DNA from: Taishania sp045629585
GTDB lineage: Bacteria; Bacteroidota; Bacteroidia; Flavobacteriales_D; Crocinitomicaceae
Length of the DNA stretch: 64,000 bases
NCBI GenBank assembly: GCA_045629585.1
Contig: JAZQRM010000060.1
Span: 17,312 to 81,311 of the forward strand
Reading direction: 5' to 3'
In this document: in pieces, positions 26,135 through 35,056 of the stretch
How positions within the stretch are numbered: the stretch's first letter is position 1
Layout of the letters: every line of letters starts with the position of its first letter
Translations under genes and position numbers: made by a program
The notes under the pieces: model-generated
What the model saw: the letters and a program-made list of their open reading frames with translations, nothing else
What the model was told of the DNA's origin: nothing
Databases searched by the model: none

Positions 26135-26557
26135 ATGAATAACTCAATAAATATATTAGTCCTTTGCACAGGAAACAGTTGTAGAAGTCAAATTGCAGAG
26201 GGCTATTTACGTCATTTCGCCGCTAAAAAAGCGAATATTTATAGCGCAGGGATAGAAACACATGGAGTCAATCAACACGCCATCAATACTATGCTTGAAG
26301 AGACAATTGACATTCATGCACAAACCTCCAATCATATTGATGAATATGCCACCATTCTCTTCGATTATGTGATAACGGTTTGCGATCACGCTCAGGAAAA
26401 ATGCCCAATATTTCCAGCATCAGCAAAACGTCTACACGCAAACTTTGCAGATCCAGCAAAAGCTAAAGGAACAAAGGACGAAATTCAGCATGAATTTAGA
26501 AGAGTAAGAGATCAAATTAAACTCTTTTGTAAAAACTTTGTCCAGGGAAATCTCTAA
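26135..26557 (+). CDS. arsC: Arsenate reductase, thioredoxin-linked LMW-PTPase type
   Basis: 140 residues. P-loop C11TGNSC16RS with the nucleophile Cys11, and the redox pair Cys83 (TVCDH) and Cys90 (EKCP), the same spacing as the Cys10/82/89 triad of S. aureus ArsC. FADPAKAKGT is the general-acid loop. It reduces arsenate to arsenite with thioredoxin. No arsenite exporter (ArsB/Acr3) follows; the next gene is convergent, so efflux must be encoded elsewhere. Confidence 0.92.
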   Translation: MNNSINILVLCTGNSCRSQIAEGYLRHFAAKKANIYSAGIETHGVNQHAINTMLEETIDIHAQTSNHIDEYATILFDYVITVCDHAQEKCPIFPASAKRLHANFADPAKAKGTKDEIQHEFRRVRDQIKLFCKNFVQGNL

Positions 26558-26561
26558 AAAA

Positions 26562-27572
26562 TCAATAGGACCTCCTCCAAATAAATGCATCTAGTACATA
26601 ATGAGTAAATTGAGGTAGAGCTAGAAGCGGAACAATCCAAAATTCACTAAGTACAATCGGAAAAGCTTCAACATGTTCTTGCCAAACCCAACGTTCCCAT
26701 AAAAATTCTTCGACAAAAGCCATCGCCAATAAAATACTCAAGAATATAATTCCTCTATTTAGCCATGAGTTGGATTTCTTCTTTAAAATGGAATAACTCG
26801 CTTTTTCAATATCTAAACAAAAAACCAATGCGATATAAGGAATTCCGTGTGAAATTACATTCAACAAAGTAAAAGCGATTTCCGTATTAAAATGTACAAT
26901 CCCTAAATACCAAGAAATATAAGTTCCTAAAATCACCATCAATTTGGGCAAATTAAATGCTTTCGATTGTTTAATCAGTAGATATTGACGAATGCAATAA
27001 AGAGATAACACTAAAAGGTAAATGGTTTTAAAAATCGCATCCGAAAAAGGAAAGGAAAAGCCGATAAATTCATTCGCCATAAACCAAGTAAACATGCGAT
27101 CTGGATGTGTGAACCAAAACAACATCGGATAAAGCGTTGCATTATAAATTGCGATGGCATCCCATATTCGATCCACTTTGTTCGATATTTCTTTTCGACT
27201 GTACAATCGAACCAAACCATATTGTTGACGAATAAAATGGAAAACTGCAATATAAGCAAGTACGGACCAAAAAATGGCACTACCAAGCTGATAAAGAAAA
27301 AGAGAACACAATAAACAGATTATAGGAACGATAATGAGTAAACGTTTGTGTTTTACCCATTTACTTTTCACGCCATACGTTCGAAATAATGAAGCATAAA
27401 CATGTGCAACATCTATGAACACAATAATGATTAACCAAATCCAAAAGGGAAATTCTTCCTGTAAATATTCTAGCTCATTATGAAAAAAAAGAATCAAAAT
27501 TGCTACTACAAAAGGAGGTAACAAAATCCACGTAAGATCAAATCTCCGGTTATGAATCCAATAGTTAGTCAT
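26562..27572 (-). CDS. Polytopic membrane protein, last gene of DUF4178 operon
   Basis: 336 residues with about nine hydrophobic helices. Conserved-looking polar residues sit within or near the membrane: DVAHVYASLFRTYG, FHFIRQQYGLVRLY, SHGIPYIALVF and PQFTHYVLDAFIWRR. These clustered His residues recall membrane-bound oxidases or desaturase-like proteins, but I cannot assign a family. It overlaps the FAD-enzyme gene by 8 bp and is thus translationally linked to the aminopropyltransferase operon. Confidence 0.75.
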   Translation of the reverse strand: MTNYWIHNRRFDLTWILLPPFVVAILILFFHNELEYLQEEFPFWIWLIIIVFIDVAHVYASLFRTYGVKSKWVKHKRLLIIVPIICLLCSLFLYQLGSAIFWSVLAYIAVFHFIRQQYGLVRLYSRKEISNKVDRIWDAIAIYNATLYPMLFWFTHPDRMFTWFMANEFIGFSFPFSDAIFKTIYLLVLSLYCIRQYLLIKQSKAFNLPKLMVILGTYISWYLGIVHFNTEIAFTLLNVISHGIPYIALVFCLDIEKASYSILKKKSNSWLNRGIIFLSILLAMAFVEEFLWERWVWQEHVEAFPIVLSEFWIVPLLALPQFTHYVLDAFIWRRSY

Positions 27573-29145
27573 GAAAAATTTCTTTTACTACTTTATTACC
27601 TTGATAAAAAGCTTCTTCAAAAAGTGAAATTCCACTAAGATCAGTATGCGCAAAATATATTTTATCGGCTATACTTTTAGCCGCTTGTAAACGAGTTTCA
27701 TTGTTTAAAAATCCTGGTTTGGGAGCTATCATTCCGTGTCCACGCTTATGAATTTCAATTGTCTGTAAATGATCAACTATGAGTGGATGCGCGTTTTTCA
27801 GATCAGCCAAAACTTCCTCTTCCCAATATTTATCCGATTCATTAAGCAGACGTTTTCTTTCCTTCTTAGACTCGCCATCGAGAGCGCGGTAATACGTCAA
27901 TACAAAAGGCGAAGTATAAACACCTAAATGTTGATGCTGGGCATAGACATATCCCAACCCTTTCCCTTGATAAATAACATTTTCCCAACTTAACTCTACT
28001 CCTTCACTTGTTGGAAAGCGATCAATCACCAAAGTTGCTACAATCCAAGGAGCATATTCAAAATTCGTATAACTTAGTTCTCTTGGAATAACATATTTAT
28101 TGATATATTGAGGGGTTGCCATAATAACTTTCTCGGCTTCTACTCTTTTGGTTTTTTTATTTATACCATCAAATATTAAGGCCTCAACTCCGTTTTCTGT
28201 GGTTTTTATGTCATAAACAAGATGATTCGTTTTTTGTTTATCCTTTACGTATTTTGACAATAGATTTACCAAGAATCCGTTTCCTTCGGGCCAAGTTAAC
28301 AAATTATGATTGGCGTTGTAAAGTTGATGTTTTCTTGCTGTAAAATAATGAATTCCAGCCCAAGCACTTACCTCATCCATCCCTTTTCCAAAATCATCCA
28401 AACAACAATAGTTTACAAACCAATCCAAACGGTTATCATCCAGTTTTTCTAATCTCAACCATTCTTTCATGGTTATTTTATCCCACTTGACAAATAAATC
28501 TGACTTGGAAGAAAAAGCTATCGGAAGATCAAAAGCAAATTTGCCGTTCTCATCCTTAGCATTCCGCAGTTCATCCATTCGGTCATGAAACTTTTGAAAA
28601 CTTTCCCATGTTGAAGAGGATGCATATCGTAAAGGTTCAACACCATTAATCCATTCATAATCTATGAATAAACGACTCTCAGGGGTATGACATACATATT
28701 CAGGATGGTAAATAGGCATTTGTTGCGCATCATATCCTAGAATAATTCCTTCCTCCTCAAAAAAATCCTTCAAATCTGTATCATGTAAATTTATTCCTGG
28801 CACATAATGCGCTCCTAACGGATATTTTGAGTGTTCATTTTCACCAAAAGCTGCATTACCACCAACTTGACTTTCCATCTCCACCAACAAAAAATCAGAT
28901 TCTCCACGTTTAGACAAAGCACGAGCAGCTGCCAAAGCACTTATTCCTCCACCGACAAGTAGATATTTCGTTTTAATACTTTCGGTCGGTTTCGGAAAAT
29001 CTTTACTCCACAGTCGATGGCCCAAAATATGATTGGTTCCCGTGACACGAAGCATCCAACGTTTAGCGGTTTGCTTACAAGAGTGAAACATGGTCAATCC
29101 CAAAACAGCCAATGCACTCAAAGAAATAAATTGACTCCGTTTCAT
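27565..29145 (-). CDS. FAD-dependent amine oxidase-like protein, exported
   Basis: 526 residues. The N-terminus (MKRSQFISLSALAVLGLTMFHSC) looks like an export signal, either Tat-like (KRxxF) or lipoprotein (Cys23), so the enzyme may act outside the cytoplasm. The Rossmann FAD motif is YLLVGGGISALAAARAL, with the second Glu strand LLVEMESQVGGNA; the C-terminal FAD region is HTDLSGISLFEEAF. NAD(P)/FAD oxidoreductase related to flavin amine oxidases. Its neighbour is a spermidine-synthase-like enzyme, so a polyamine-type substrate is attractive but unproven. The start overlaps the upstream gene by 4 bp. Confidence 0.85.
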   Translation of the reverse strand: MKRSQFISLSALAVLGLTMFHSCKQTAKRWMLRVTGTNHILGHRLWSKDFPKPTESIKTKYLLVGGGISALAAARALSKRGESDFLLVEMESQVGGNAAFGENEHSKYPLGAHYVPGINLHDTDLKDFFEEEGIILGYDAQQMPIYHPEYVCHTPESRLFIDYEWINGVEPLRYASSSTWESFQKFHDRMDELRNAKDENGKFAFDLPIAFSSKSDLFVKWDKITMKEWLRLEKLDDNRLDWFVNYCCLDDFGKGMDEVSAWAGIHYFTARKHQLYNANHNLLTWPEGNGFLVNLLSKYVKDKQKTNHLVYDIKTTENGVEALIFDGINKKTKRVEAEKVIMATPQYINKYVIPRELSYTNFEYAPWIVATLVIDRFPTSEGVELSWENVIYQGKGLGYVYAQHQHLGVYTSPFVLTYYRALDGESKKERKRLLNESDKYWEEEVLADLKNAHPLIVDHLQTIEIHKRGHGMIAPKPGFLNNETRLQAAKSIADKIYFAHTDLSGISLFEEAFYQGNKVVKEIFHD

Positions 29146-30665
29146 TTTATAAAGCTAGTCCATTCTTCTTCAAAATCTCTCACCAACGCCTGATTGTCTA
29201 AGCGATTTACCTCTACTTGCTTTTTTGCTTGCATATCTTTCGTGAAATGGGTCAATCGTTCGAAATTAAAATCATAAAAACGTAAACCTTCAACTCTTCG
29301 ATATACCTTTTTAAATCCTTGCGTCGGATTTGCAGCAAACAAATTAAAGCCCCATTCACCAAAAGAAGGCACATAGACATGGAACGGTCGAATAGATGGA
29401 TAAACAGAAGCAATGGTTTCATGAATGGTCCAAAAAGCATTAGGTGCACTCATCGGTGAAGTCGTTTGAATACTTGCTACAGATTGAGGCTTCATCGCTT
29501 TTTGTAACGTTTGGTAAAAATAGTTGGTGTATAGTTTCCCTAAACTAAAATTGGACGGATCCGGGAAATCAATAATAATTACATCAAACTTGGATTTATT
29601 CTCTTTCACCCAAATAAAAGCATCCGCGTTAATAACCGAAACTTTAGGATGATTTAATGCATTTTGATTGTATTTGACAAGCTGTTCATTAGTCTGAAAC
29701 ATTTTTGTCATTCCGTTGTCCAAATCAACCAAAGTTATTTGCTCTACTTCTTTATATTTTAAAACTTCACGTGCTGCTAAACCATCTCCTCCACCTAAAA
29801 TTAACACCTGCTTAATTTGCGGAGCCATACTCATAACCGGATGCACCAACGCTTCGTGATAACGATATTCATCCTTCGTATCAAATTGCAAGTTATTGTT
29901 TAAATACAACTGAAAATGTTTCGAAACATTGGTCAAAACAATCTTTTGATAGGGCGTCGTATGCTGATAAACAATTTTCCCTGGATATAAATTTCGTTCA
30001 GCAAAACTCATAACCTGTTTATTAAAAATCAACAGCACGACCAAAACGATTAATCCCAAAAAGGACTTTATTTTTAGAATAAGGCTGTCTTTTAATTCGT
30101 CTTTAAAAAGGAAAATCATCAACCACCCAACCAATACATTCAAGATTCCAAATACGATCGAAGTATTCATTAATCCCAAATGGGGAACAAACAAAATAGG
30201 AAATAACAAAGCGGCCAACAAAGCACCGATGTAATCGAACGTAAAAATATTTGCAACAAGATCTTTAAATTCCAATCGATCTTTCAGAATGCGCATTAAT
30301 AGTGGTATTTCCATACCAACGAGCATTCCTGTCAATCCTAAAAAAGTAAAAAGTGTAAACTGAAAATAGCTACCTTCGTGAAAAAGATAAAACAAAACAG
30401 TCGAACTGATTCCACCAATAATTCCGATTAGAATTTCCATTTCAACAAATCGTCTAAACAAATCACGAACGATGTATTTAGAAAGATAAGAACCAATTCC
30501 CATGGCAAACATGTACACACCAATCGAATAGGAAAATTGTTTAACCGAATCACCTAACAAGTAACTTGCCAATGCTCCCGCAATCAACTCATAAATAAAA
30601 CCACAAGTTGAAATGATAAAAACGGTCAGCAGAAGTACAAATTGAAACTTCTTTTGTTTACCCAT
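29142..30665 (-). CDS. Membrane-anchored spermidine synthase-like aminopropyltransferase
   Basis: 507 residues. The first 200 or so hold about seven transmembrane helices. A cytoplasmic spermidine synthase fold follows: QVLILGGGDGLAAREVLKY (decarboxylated-AdoMet binding), TLVDLDNGM, and IIIDFPDPSNFSLGKLYTNYFY with the catalytic Asp and the Tyr of the active site. Known as membrane-type polyamine aminopropyltransferase; the acceptor is unknown. The organism already has a soluble SpeD-SpeE at 18086, so this one may use a different, perhaps membrane or envelope, acceptor. Overlaps DUF350 by 8 bp and the FAD enzyme by 4 bp. Confidence 0.9.
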   Translation of the reverse strand: MGKQKKFQFVLLLTVFIISTCGFIYELIAGALASYLLGDSVKQFSYSIGVYMFAMGIGSYLSKYIVRDLFRRFVEMEILIGIIGGISSTVLFYLFHEGSYFQFTLFTFLGLTGMLVGMEIPLLMRILKDRLEFKDLVANIFTFDYIGALLAALLFPILFVPHLGLMNTSIVFGILNVLVGWLMIFLFKDELKDSLILKIKSFLGLIVLVVLLIFNKQVMSFAERNLYPGKIVYQHTTPYQKIVLTNVSKHFQLYLNNNLQFDTKDEYRYHEALVHPVMSMAPQIKQVLILGGGDGLAAREVLKYKEVEQITLVDLDNGMTKMFQTNEQLVKYNQNALNHPKVSVINADAFIWVKENKSKFDVIIIDFPDPSNFSLGKLYTNYFYQTLQKAMKPQSVASIQTTSPMSAPNAFWTIHETIASVYPSIRPFHVYVPSFGEWGFNLFAANPTQGFKKVYRRVEGLRFYDFNFERLTHFTKDMQAKKQVEVNRLDNQALVRDFEEEWTSFIK

Positions 30666-30870
30666 GAATGGAAGCGCTAATTATCATCGAAACACCCAAA
30701 ATAATTGCTGCAAAAACAATTGCTAATGCAACATTTTTGTTTTCTACAATTTCTTTCCAAGAACGTTCTGGCGTAATTTTCTCAATAATTAAATAGGTAA
30801 CTAATAAAACAACAATTCCAATAAAACAATAAACAAATGATGCGAGCATCCCTTTAAAATAGATTTCCAT
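30658..30870 (-). CDS. DUF350 (YjfL-like) membrane protein
   Basis: 70 residues with two transmembrane helices (about 8-27 and 45-66) and a charged loop (KITPERSWKEIVENKN). It corresponds to one repeat of the DUF350/UPF0719 family, which in YjfL-like proteins is duplicated. Family function is unknown; a channel-like role has been suggested. It lies between DUF4178 (17 bp upstream) and the aminopropyltransferase, a combination recurring in bacteria. Confidence 0.8.
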   Translation of the reverse strand: MEIYFKGMLASFVYCFIGIVVLLVTYLIIEKITPERSWKEIVENKNVALAIVFAAIILGVSMIISASIHG

Positions 30871-30887
30871 AATTTTCTGTTTTTATA

Positions 30888-32342
30888 TTATTTATGTCCA
30901 CCACTTGAATAATTTCGATAAACATAATGACTTCTTCTTCCGGTGTAACTGGTATCTTCTAACGTTTCAAAATTGACTTTACGAAAAAGCGTATTATAAC
31001 TTTCTAGTGATACATAAGCAACTAATGCCATTCCTAAAAAAAGGGCAAATTGATAATTTTTAATCCGAGCAATAGCCTTCCAGGAAACATCCGTAAATGA
31101 GAACGAACTTTGTAGGTAATTAAATGCAAAATAGAAAATAATTACAACAAGTCCTAAAGCAACAATTATCGGCCAAAACACGATCTTGTGCCCTGTCCTA
31201 AATCGCAAATCAATATCTAACATAGTTCGAGTTCCATTTGCAGGTTCATCTACACGATAAAATCCATTCTGTTTATTCAATTCAAATTTCAGTACATAAT
31301 CCCCTTTTGGAACATCCATCAATTTAATATCTAGCGCCATTGCATCATTCTGAGAATTGTAAAACAAGCGCTGCATTTGAGCAAAAACAACTTTATGTGT
31401 ATTGACATTCATCAACTGAATTTTCTGAAGATTTGAGATTACATTAGAAGAAATACTTCCGTCGATATTTAATATTTCATTTTTGCTATATAAAATACTG
31501 ACTGGATATTCAAAAATGAGTGTTTCCGATTCTTCAAATTGACCAACATCGTATAAAACGTCAGAAATATGTCGGGTTTCGTCCTTTCCATACCAAGTTT
31601 TAACGTGAAAAATTAAAAAAAGAGCTAAAAACAAGGCTAAAGAGGCAAAGAAAAGCTTATAAAAAGTTTTTGTATAAATTTGATAGCGCTCTCGAAAGAC
31701 TTCCTTTTTATTGCTAAAGCTGTATAAAAATTTGGTTAGCGAAATGAATTGTCCCCAAAATATGCTCCATTGATTTTCCGCTTTTTCGACACTTAAATAA
31801 TTATCGGATTCTATATCTTCCTCATAAAAATTAAGATATTCTACACTTTGATCAATATCATACGCGAAAAAACCAATTGCGTATTCAACATTTCCTTTAA
31901 AACGTTCATCATACGAAAAGCTTTTTTTATTCTTACGGATACCTTTCGATATAGCATTATTGATATTAAAGGATTTAGGAAGTTCAAATGGTGTTAGAGA
32001 GGAAACATTATTTCCATTATCTTTCTCAATTGAAAAAAAATGAAAATCAGAAGAATTACTCACTCCACCTAATTCGATCCATTTATAAACAACACTTTTC
32101 TTTTTAGCAATACTATACAGATTATAGTACTTATTTTTAAATTGATAACTTTCAAAAAGTTCCAAAGTAAATACTTCCGAATCATCGATTTGTTGCTCTC
32201 TTTTCTTTACAAAACCCAGATTTCCTTGTTCAATTTTGTGTTGACCATTACATTTTGGGCAGACAAAACACGTAAATAAAGTCAAGTCAACCTTTACAGA
32301 AGGTGAATATCCACAAGTAGAGCAAACAACCATTTTCTTCAT
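30888..32342 (-). CDS. DUF4178 protein with zinc ribbon and membrane anchor
   Basis: 484 residues. An N-terminal zinc ribbon (C8xxC11 ... CPKC) precedes one or two DUF4178 beta-rich modules (about 40-195; VFTLELFESYQFKNKYYNLY). Transmembrane helices follow near residue 225 and in the C-terminal third (about 385-405 and 430-450), with an extracytoplasmic beta domain between. Ends YVYRNYSSGGHK. First gene of the operon. DUF4178 is known to co-occur with DUF350 and spermidine-synthase-like genes; its biochemical role is unknown. Confidence 0.8.
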   Translation of the reverse strand: MKKMVVCSTCGYSPSVKVDLTLFTCFVCPKCNGQHKIEQGNLGFVKKREQQIDDSEVFTLELFESYQFKNKYYNLYSIAKKKSVVYKWIELGGVSNSSDFHFFSIEKDNGNNVSSLTPFELPKSFNINNAISKGIRKNKKSFSYDERFKGNVEYAIGFFAYDIDQSVEYLNFYEEDIESDNYLSVEKAENQWSIFWGQFISLTKFLYSFSNKKEVFRERYQIYTKTFYKLFFASLALFLALFLIFHVKTWYGKDETRHISDVLYDVGQFEESETLIFEYPVSILYSKNEILNIDGSISSNVISNLQKIQLMNVNTHKVVFAQMQRLFYNSQNDAMALDIKLMDVPKGDYVLKFELNKQNGFYRVDEPANGTRTMLDIDLRFRTGHKIVFWPIIVALGLVVIIFYFAFNYLQSSFSFTDVSWKAIARIKNYQFALFLGMALVAYVSLESYNTLFRKVNFETLEDTSYTGRRSHYVYRNYSSGGHK

Positions 32343-32984
32343 CGCCGTAAAAATAGTTATTTAGATAAAATTGACTACTTAATTGAATTATTAATCCCGA
32401 ATAAATACACTTTTACTTCATTCTAAAAAATCCTATAACCATCCAAACAAAACTTATCAAAGTACCAATCGCTCCTAGGTAAATTAGAATGATCGAATAA
32501 GGCCAATCCATTATCCTGAAAAGTGAACCTATTGATAAAACAATTACAAAAACGAATGCAATTAAAAGAATAAAGTACCACTACATCAAAAGAATAAAAA
32601 AAGGATAAAGGTAGAAATATCATCTTAAAATAAATGAGTGTTTTACTAAAAAAACTTACCAATTAACTACTGATATCTCGTGTTTCAAAAAAAAGTAAAA
32701 TCCTTTCTTAGACTCTATTTCCTTGTGTTAACATTGTTAAAAATGCTTATAATTCATTTCCTTTATATATGATTTTCGTAATCATAATGAGTGTGAATTT
32801 CGTCCTCAACAAGAGTACGCATAAGGTTTTCAACATCTAACTCCTTTGCATGCTAACATCATGCCGTTCCTCGTTCCTATTTGTTTTAAGTATCGAAATT
32901 CTTTAACTTTTGTAAACTATACGCGTAAGGTGTAAGCACTTATGCTTTTAGCAAACAATTAACTTATCCAAATAATTACCTTTT
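32343..32984. other. Long intergenic region, mostly non-coding
   Basis: About 640 bases between the divergent DUF4178 and baeRF-like genes. It should contain both promoters. The only coding-like segment is the remnant at 32413-32580. I see an ATGATT/AATCAT hairpin near 32768-32784 and AT-rich sequence, with no clear TAnnTTTG box. Confidence 0.4.
32413..32580 (-). pseudogene. Remnant of a small two-helix membrane protein
   Basis: A minus-strand frame of 55 codons ends in TAA (32413-32415) and encodes two good transmembrane helices joined by SLFRIMDWPYS, similar to the FKIMHWPG motif of GldL-like and other small Bacteroidetes membrane proteins. A TAG stands directly before the first codon (32581-32583) and there is no ATG ahead of helix 1. 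It is therefore probably a decayed gene that lost its start by frameshift or nonsense change; use of a rare ATT start is the alternative. Confidence 0.45.
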
Positions 32985-34064
32985 ATGAGTATTAAAAAAC
33001 AAGTGGCTACCTTGGCCAATGAGAGTAATAATCCTTGTATAACGATTTCATTTAACACCCATCGTTCAGCCCCAGAAAATCATCAAGATGAGATTCAGAT
33101 TAAAAATCTTGTACGGGAGGCAGAAGAACGAGTATTACAGGAATTCAGTAAGCGTGATATTCAAGAGATTTTGGATCGTTTACATCAATTGCCAAAAGAA
33201 ATGGATTTAAGTAAAAACTTAGATTCAATTAATATATACTTGTCAAAAGATACTTTTGAGGTTATCCGAACAACTTGGCCTGTAATTCACGAAGGTGTTT
33301 TTATTGATAATACTTTTGCCATTCGTCCTTTGATTAAGGCAATGAACAGAAACGAAGAATATTATATTCTCTATCTGACTCAAAAAGGAATTCATTTATA
33401 TCTGGCGTTGAATGACACGATCATCAAGGAGATTACAGATGAACATTTCCCTTACACAGAACGTAAAGTTACAGCTGCATTTATGAGTAATTCTGGAAAT
33501 ACAGATCATACAGCTAAGAAAAAAGAATTTTTTAATCAAGTAGACAAAGCAGTACAACATGCTGTAGCTGAAACAGATTTACCTATCGTCGTTATCGCTA
33601 CGGAAGATAATTATAACAATTATCTATCCGTTGCAGATCACCCTCAAATCTATACAGGAAATGTAAGTATTGAGTTTAATGCGCCAAATCTACAATTAGA
33701 AATTATTAATGGTGCATGGAATTTTATTAAAGATTTACAATATACGCGCCGAACAGATTGCATTGAAGAAATGAAAGAGGCAATTAGTCAAGGAAATGTT
33801 TTAACCGATTTGCAAGAAATCTATCAAGCTGCGATTGATGGGCGCGGAGATCTACTAATCGTTCACCAAGATTTTCAACAAGCGGTACGAATGATTGACG
33901 ATCGAACATTTGACTTAGTTAACGACCCCAATGAAGTTGGAACTGTAGATGACATCACAAGTAACATTGCTTGGGAAATCATATCAAAAAAAGGCCGTGC
34001 TATCTTTACGCAACAAGATGAAATTAAAGACCTTGGTACAATTGTTTTAAAAACAAGATATTAA
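32985..34064 (+). CDS. Bacterial archaeo-eukaryotic release factor-like protein (baeRF)
   Basis: 359 residues resembling the bacterial eRF1-like (baeRF family 3-type) proteins. It has an N-terminal alpha/beta domain (CITISFNTHRSAPENHQDEI...LVREAEERV), a middle region with FAIRPLIKAMNRNEEYYILYLTQKGIHLYL, and a C-terminal eL30-like domain (DLLIVHQDF; IAWEIISKKGRAIF). These families are inferred to act at ribosomes or RNA, possibly in stress or rescue, but are poorly characterised. Soluble and monocistronic, with a hairpin after the stop. Confidence 0.7.
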   Translation: MSIKKQVATLANESNNPCITISFNTHRSAPENHQDEIQIKNLVREAEERVLQEFSKRDIQEILDRLHQLPKEMDLSKNLDSINIYLSKDTFEVIRTTWPVIHEGVFIDNTFAIRPLIKAMNRNEEYYILYLTQKGIHLYLALNDTIIKEITDEHFPYTERKVTAAFMSNSGNTDHTAKKKEFFNQVDKAVQHAVAETDLPIVVIATEDNYNNYLSVADHPQIYTGNVSIEFNAPNLQLEIINGAWNFIKDLQYTRRTDCIEEMKEAISQGNVLTDLQEIYQAAIDGRGDLLIVHQDFQQAVRMIDDRTFDLVNDPNEVGTVDDITSNIAWEIISKKGRAIFTQQDEIKDLGTIVLKTRY

Positions 34065-34091
34065 GTATCAATATAAAATACAGTAAAATAC

Positions 34092-34115
34092 AAAGGGCGA
34101 ATCACTTCGCCCTTT
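34092..34115. terminator. Hairpin between convergent genes
   Basis: AAAGGGCGAA / TTCGCCCTTT perfect 10-bp stem, loop tcac; no long T-run on either side, but the position suits a bidirectional terminator. Confidence 0.65.
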
Positions 34116-34147
34116 CACATATTCCTCCTCGTTTATACGCTTATTCT

Positions 34148-34900
34148 TTATTCACAACGCATTAATTTCTGTTCCATAACAGAAGAAAGAGCCTCGTCCA
34201 TTTCCAGTAAAAATTCTGCATAAGCAATGTATATTCCACATGCATTATCGTGCATTTTATTCCTTTCGTAAATCTCCCCAATTAGTAATACAGTAGTCTC
34301 ATCTACAATGAAAAGCTCCATTACCTCTGGAGTTTTTACTACAAATTGATTTAATCGTTCTTTTTGACCAGAACCATCCAATACATTGATTTTTAACTCC
34401 ACTCCTTCTAAGAAGAAGTCCTCACTTATTCGCATCACCTCATCGGCCAGTTCTTCTGCCTGCTTGTAGTTTTTCAATAGCAAGAAAATAGTTCCTTTGT
34501 CCACTTTATAATAATGTTCGCTTGGATCTAGTGAAATAGCCGTATTTATCAAACCTAAAGCTTTGTTTAAAGCGTTAGCATCCTCCGATTGTGCATAACG
34601 TAGATATCTTGCATACATTCCATTTGCAGCCGCACTTTTAGGCGCAATTTCTATTGCTTTTTTATAATCATTTTCAGCTAATCCTTGCTCTCCCATCATA
34701 GACGAAAACTCCGCACGCATTAAATAATACCAAGGTTCGGTGGGGTTCTTTTGTATAGCCGTTGTCAGTTTTTTATTTCTTTCGTCACTATCTAATTCCA
34801 ATAAGCTTTCATAAAAAACGTGTAATTTTTCACTCATCATTTGAGCAGAAAGAACCACAGACCACATTAGCATACATAATGCTATTCCATATTTTTTCAT
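34148..34900 (-). CDS. Secreted TPR-repeat protein
   Basis: 250 residues: signal peptide (MKKYGIALCMLMWSVVLSAQ) and several tetratricopeptide helices (PWYYLMRAEFSSMMGEQGLAENDYKKAIEIAPKS in pieces; ALGLINTAISLDPSEHYYKVDKG). TPRs are protein-binding scaffolds; here periplasmic. Partner unknown. Monocistronic. Confidence 0.8.
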   Translation of the reverse strand: MKKYGIALCMLMWSVVLSAQMMSEKLHVFYESLLELDSDERNKKLTTAIQKNPTEPWYYLMRAEFSSMMGEQGLAENDYKKAIEIAPKSAAANGMYARYLRYAQSEDANALNKALGLINTAISLDPSEHYYKVDKGTIFLLLKNYKQAEELADEVMRISEDFFLEGVELKINVLDGSGQKERLNQFVVKTPEVMELFIVDETTVLLIGEIYERNKMHDNACGIYIAYAEFLLEMDEALSSVMEQKLMRCE

Positions 34901-35056
34901 GAGTTAAAAGTAAAAAAGAATCTTCAATTTCAGCTAAAACCTATTAAAATCAAATTTCATCAAGCAACACCCTAATATTATGTCACTTCCCCTAAAAATA
35001 TTGGGATAAAAAGCTATATTTAAGCCGATAAATCATCTCACACCAACCTATTTACT

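Noticed and set aside
32423..32662. 79-codon minus-strand ORF in the 640-base gap
   Set aside because: Its Phe/Cys-rich second half is out of frame with the better two-helix reading at 32413-32580.
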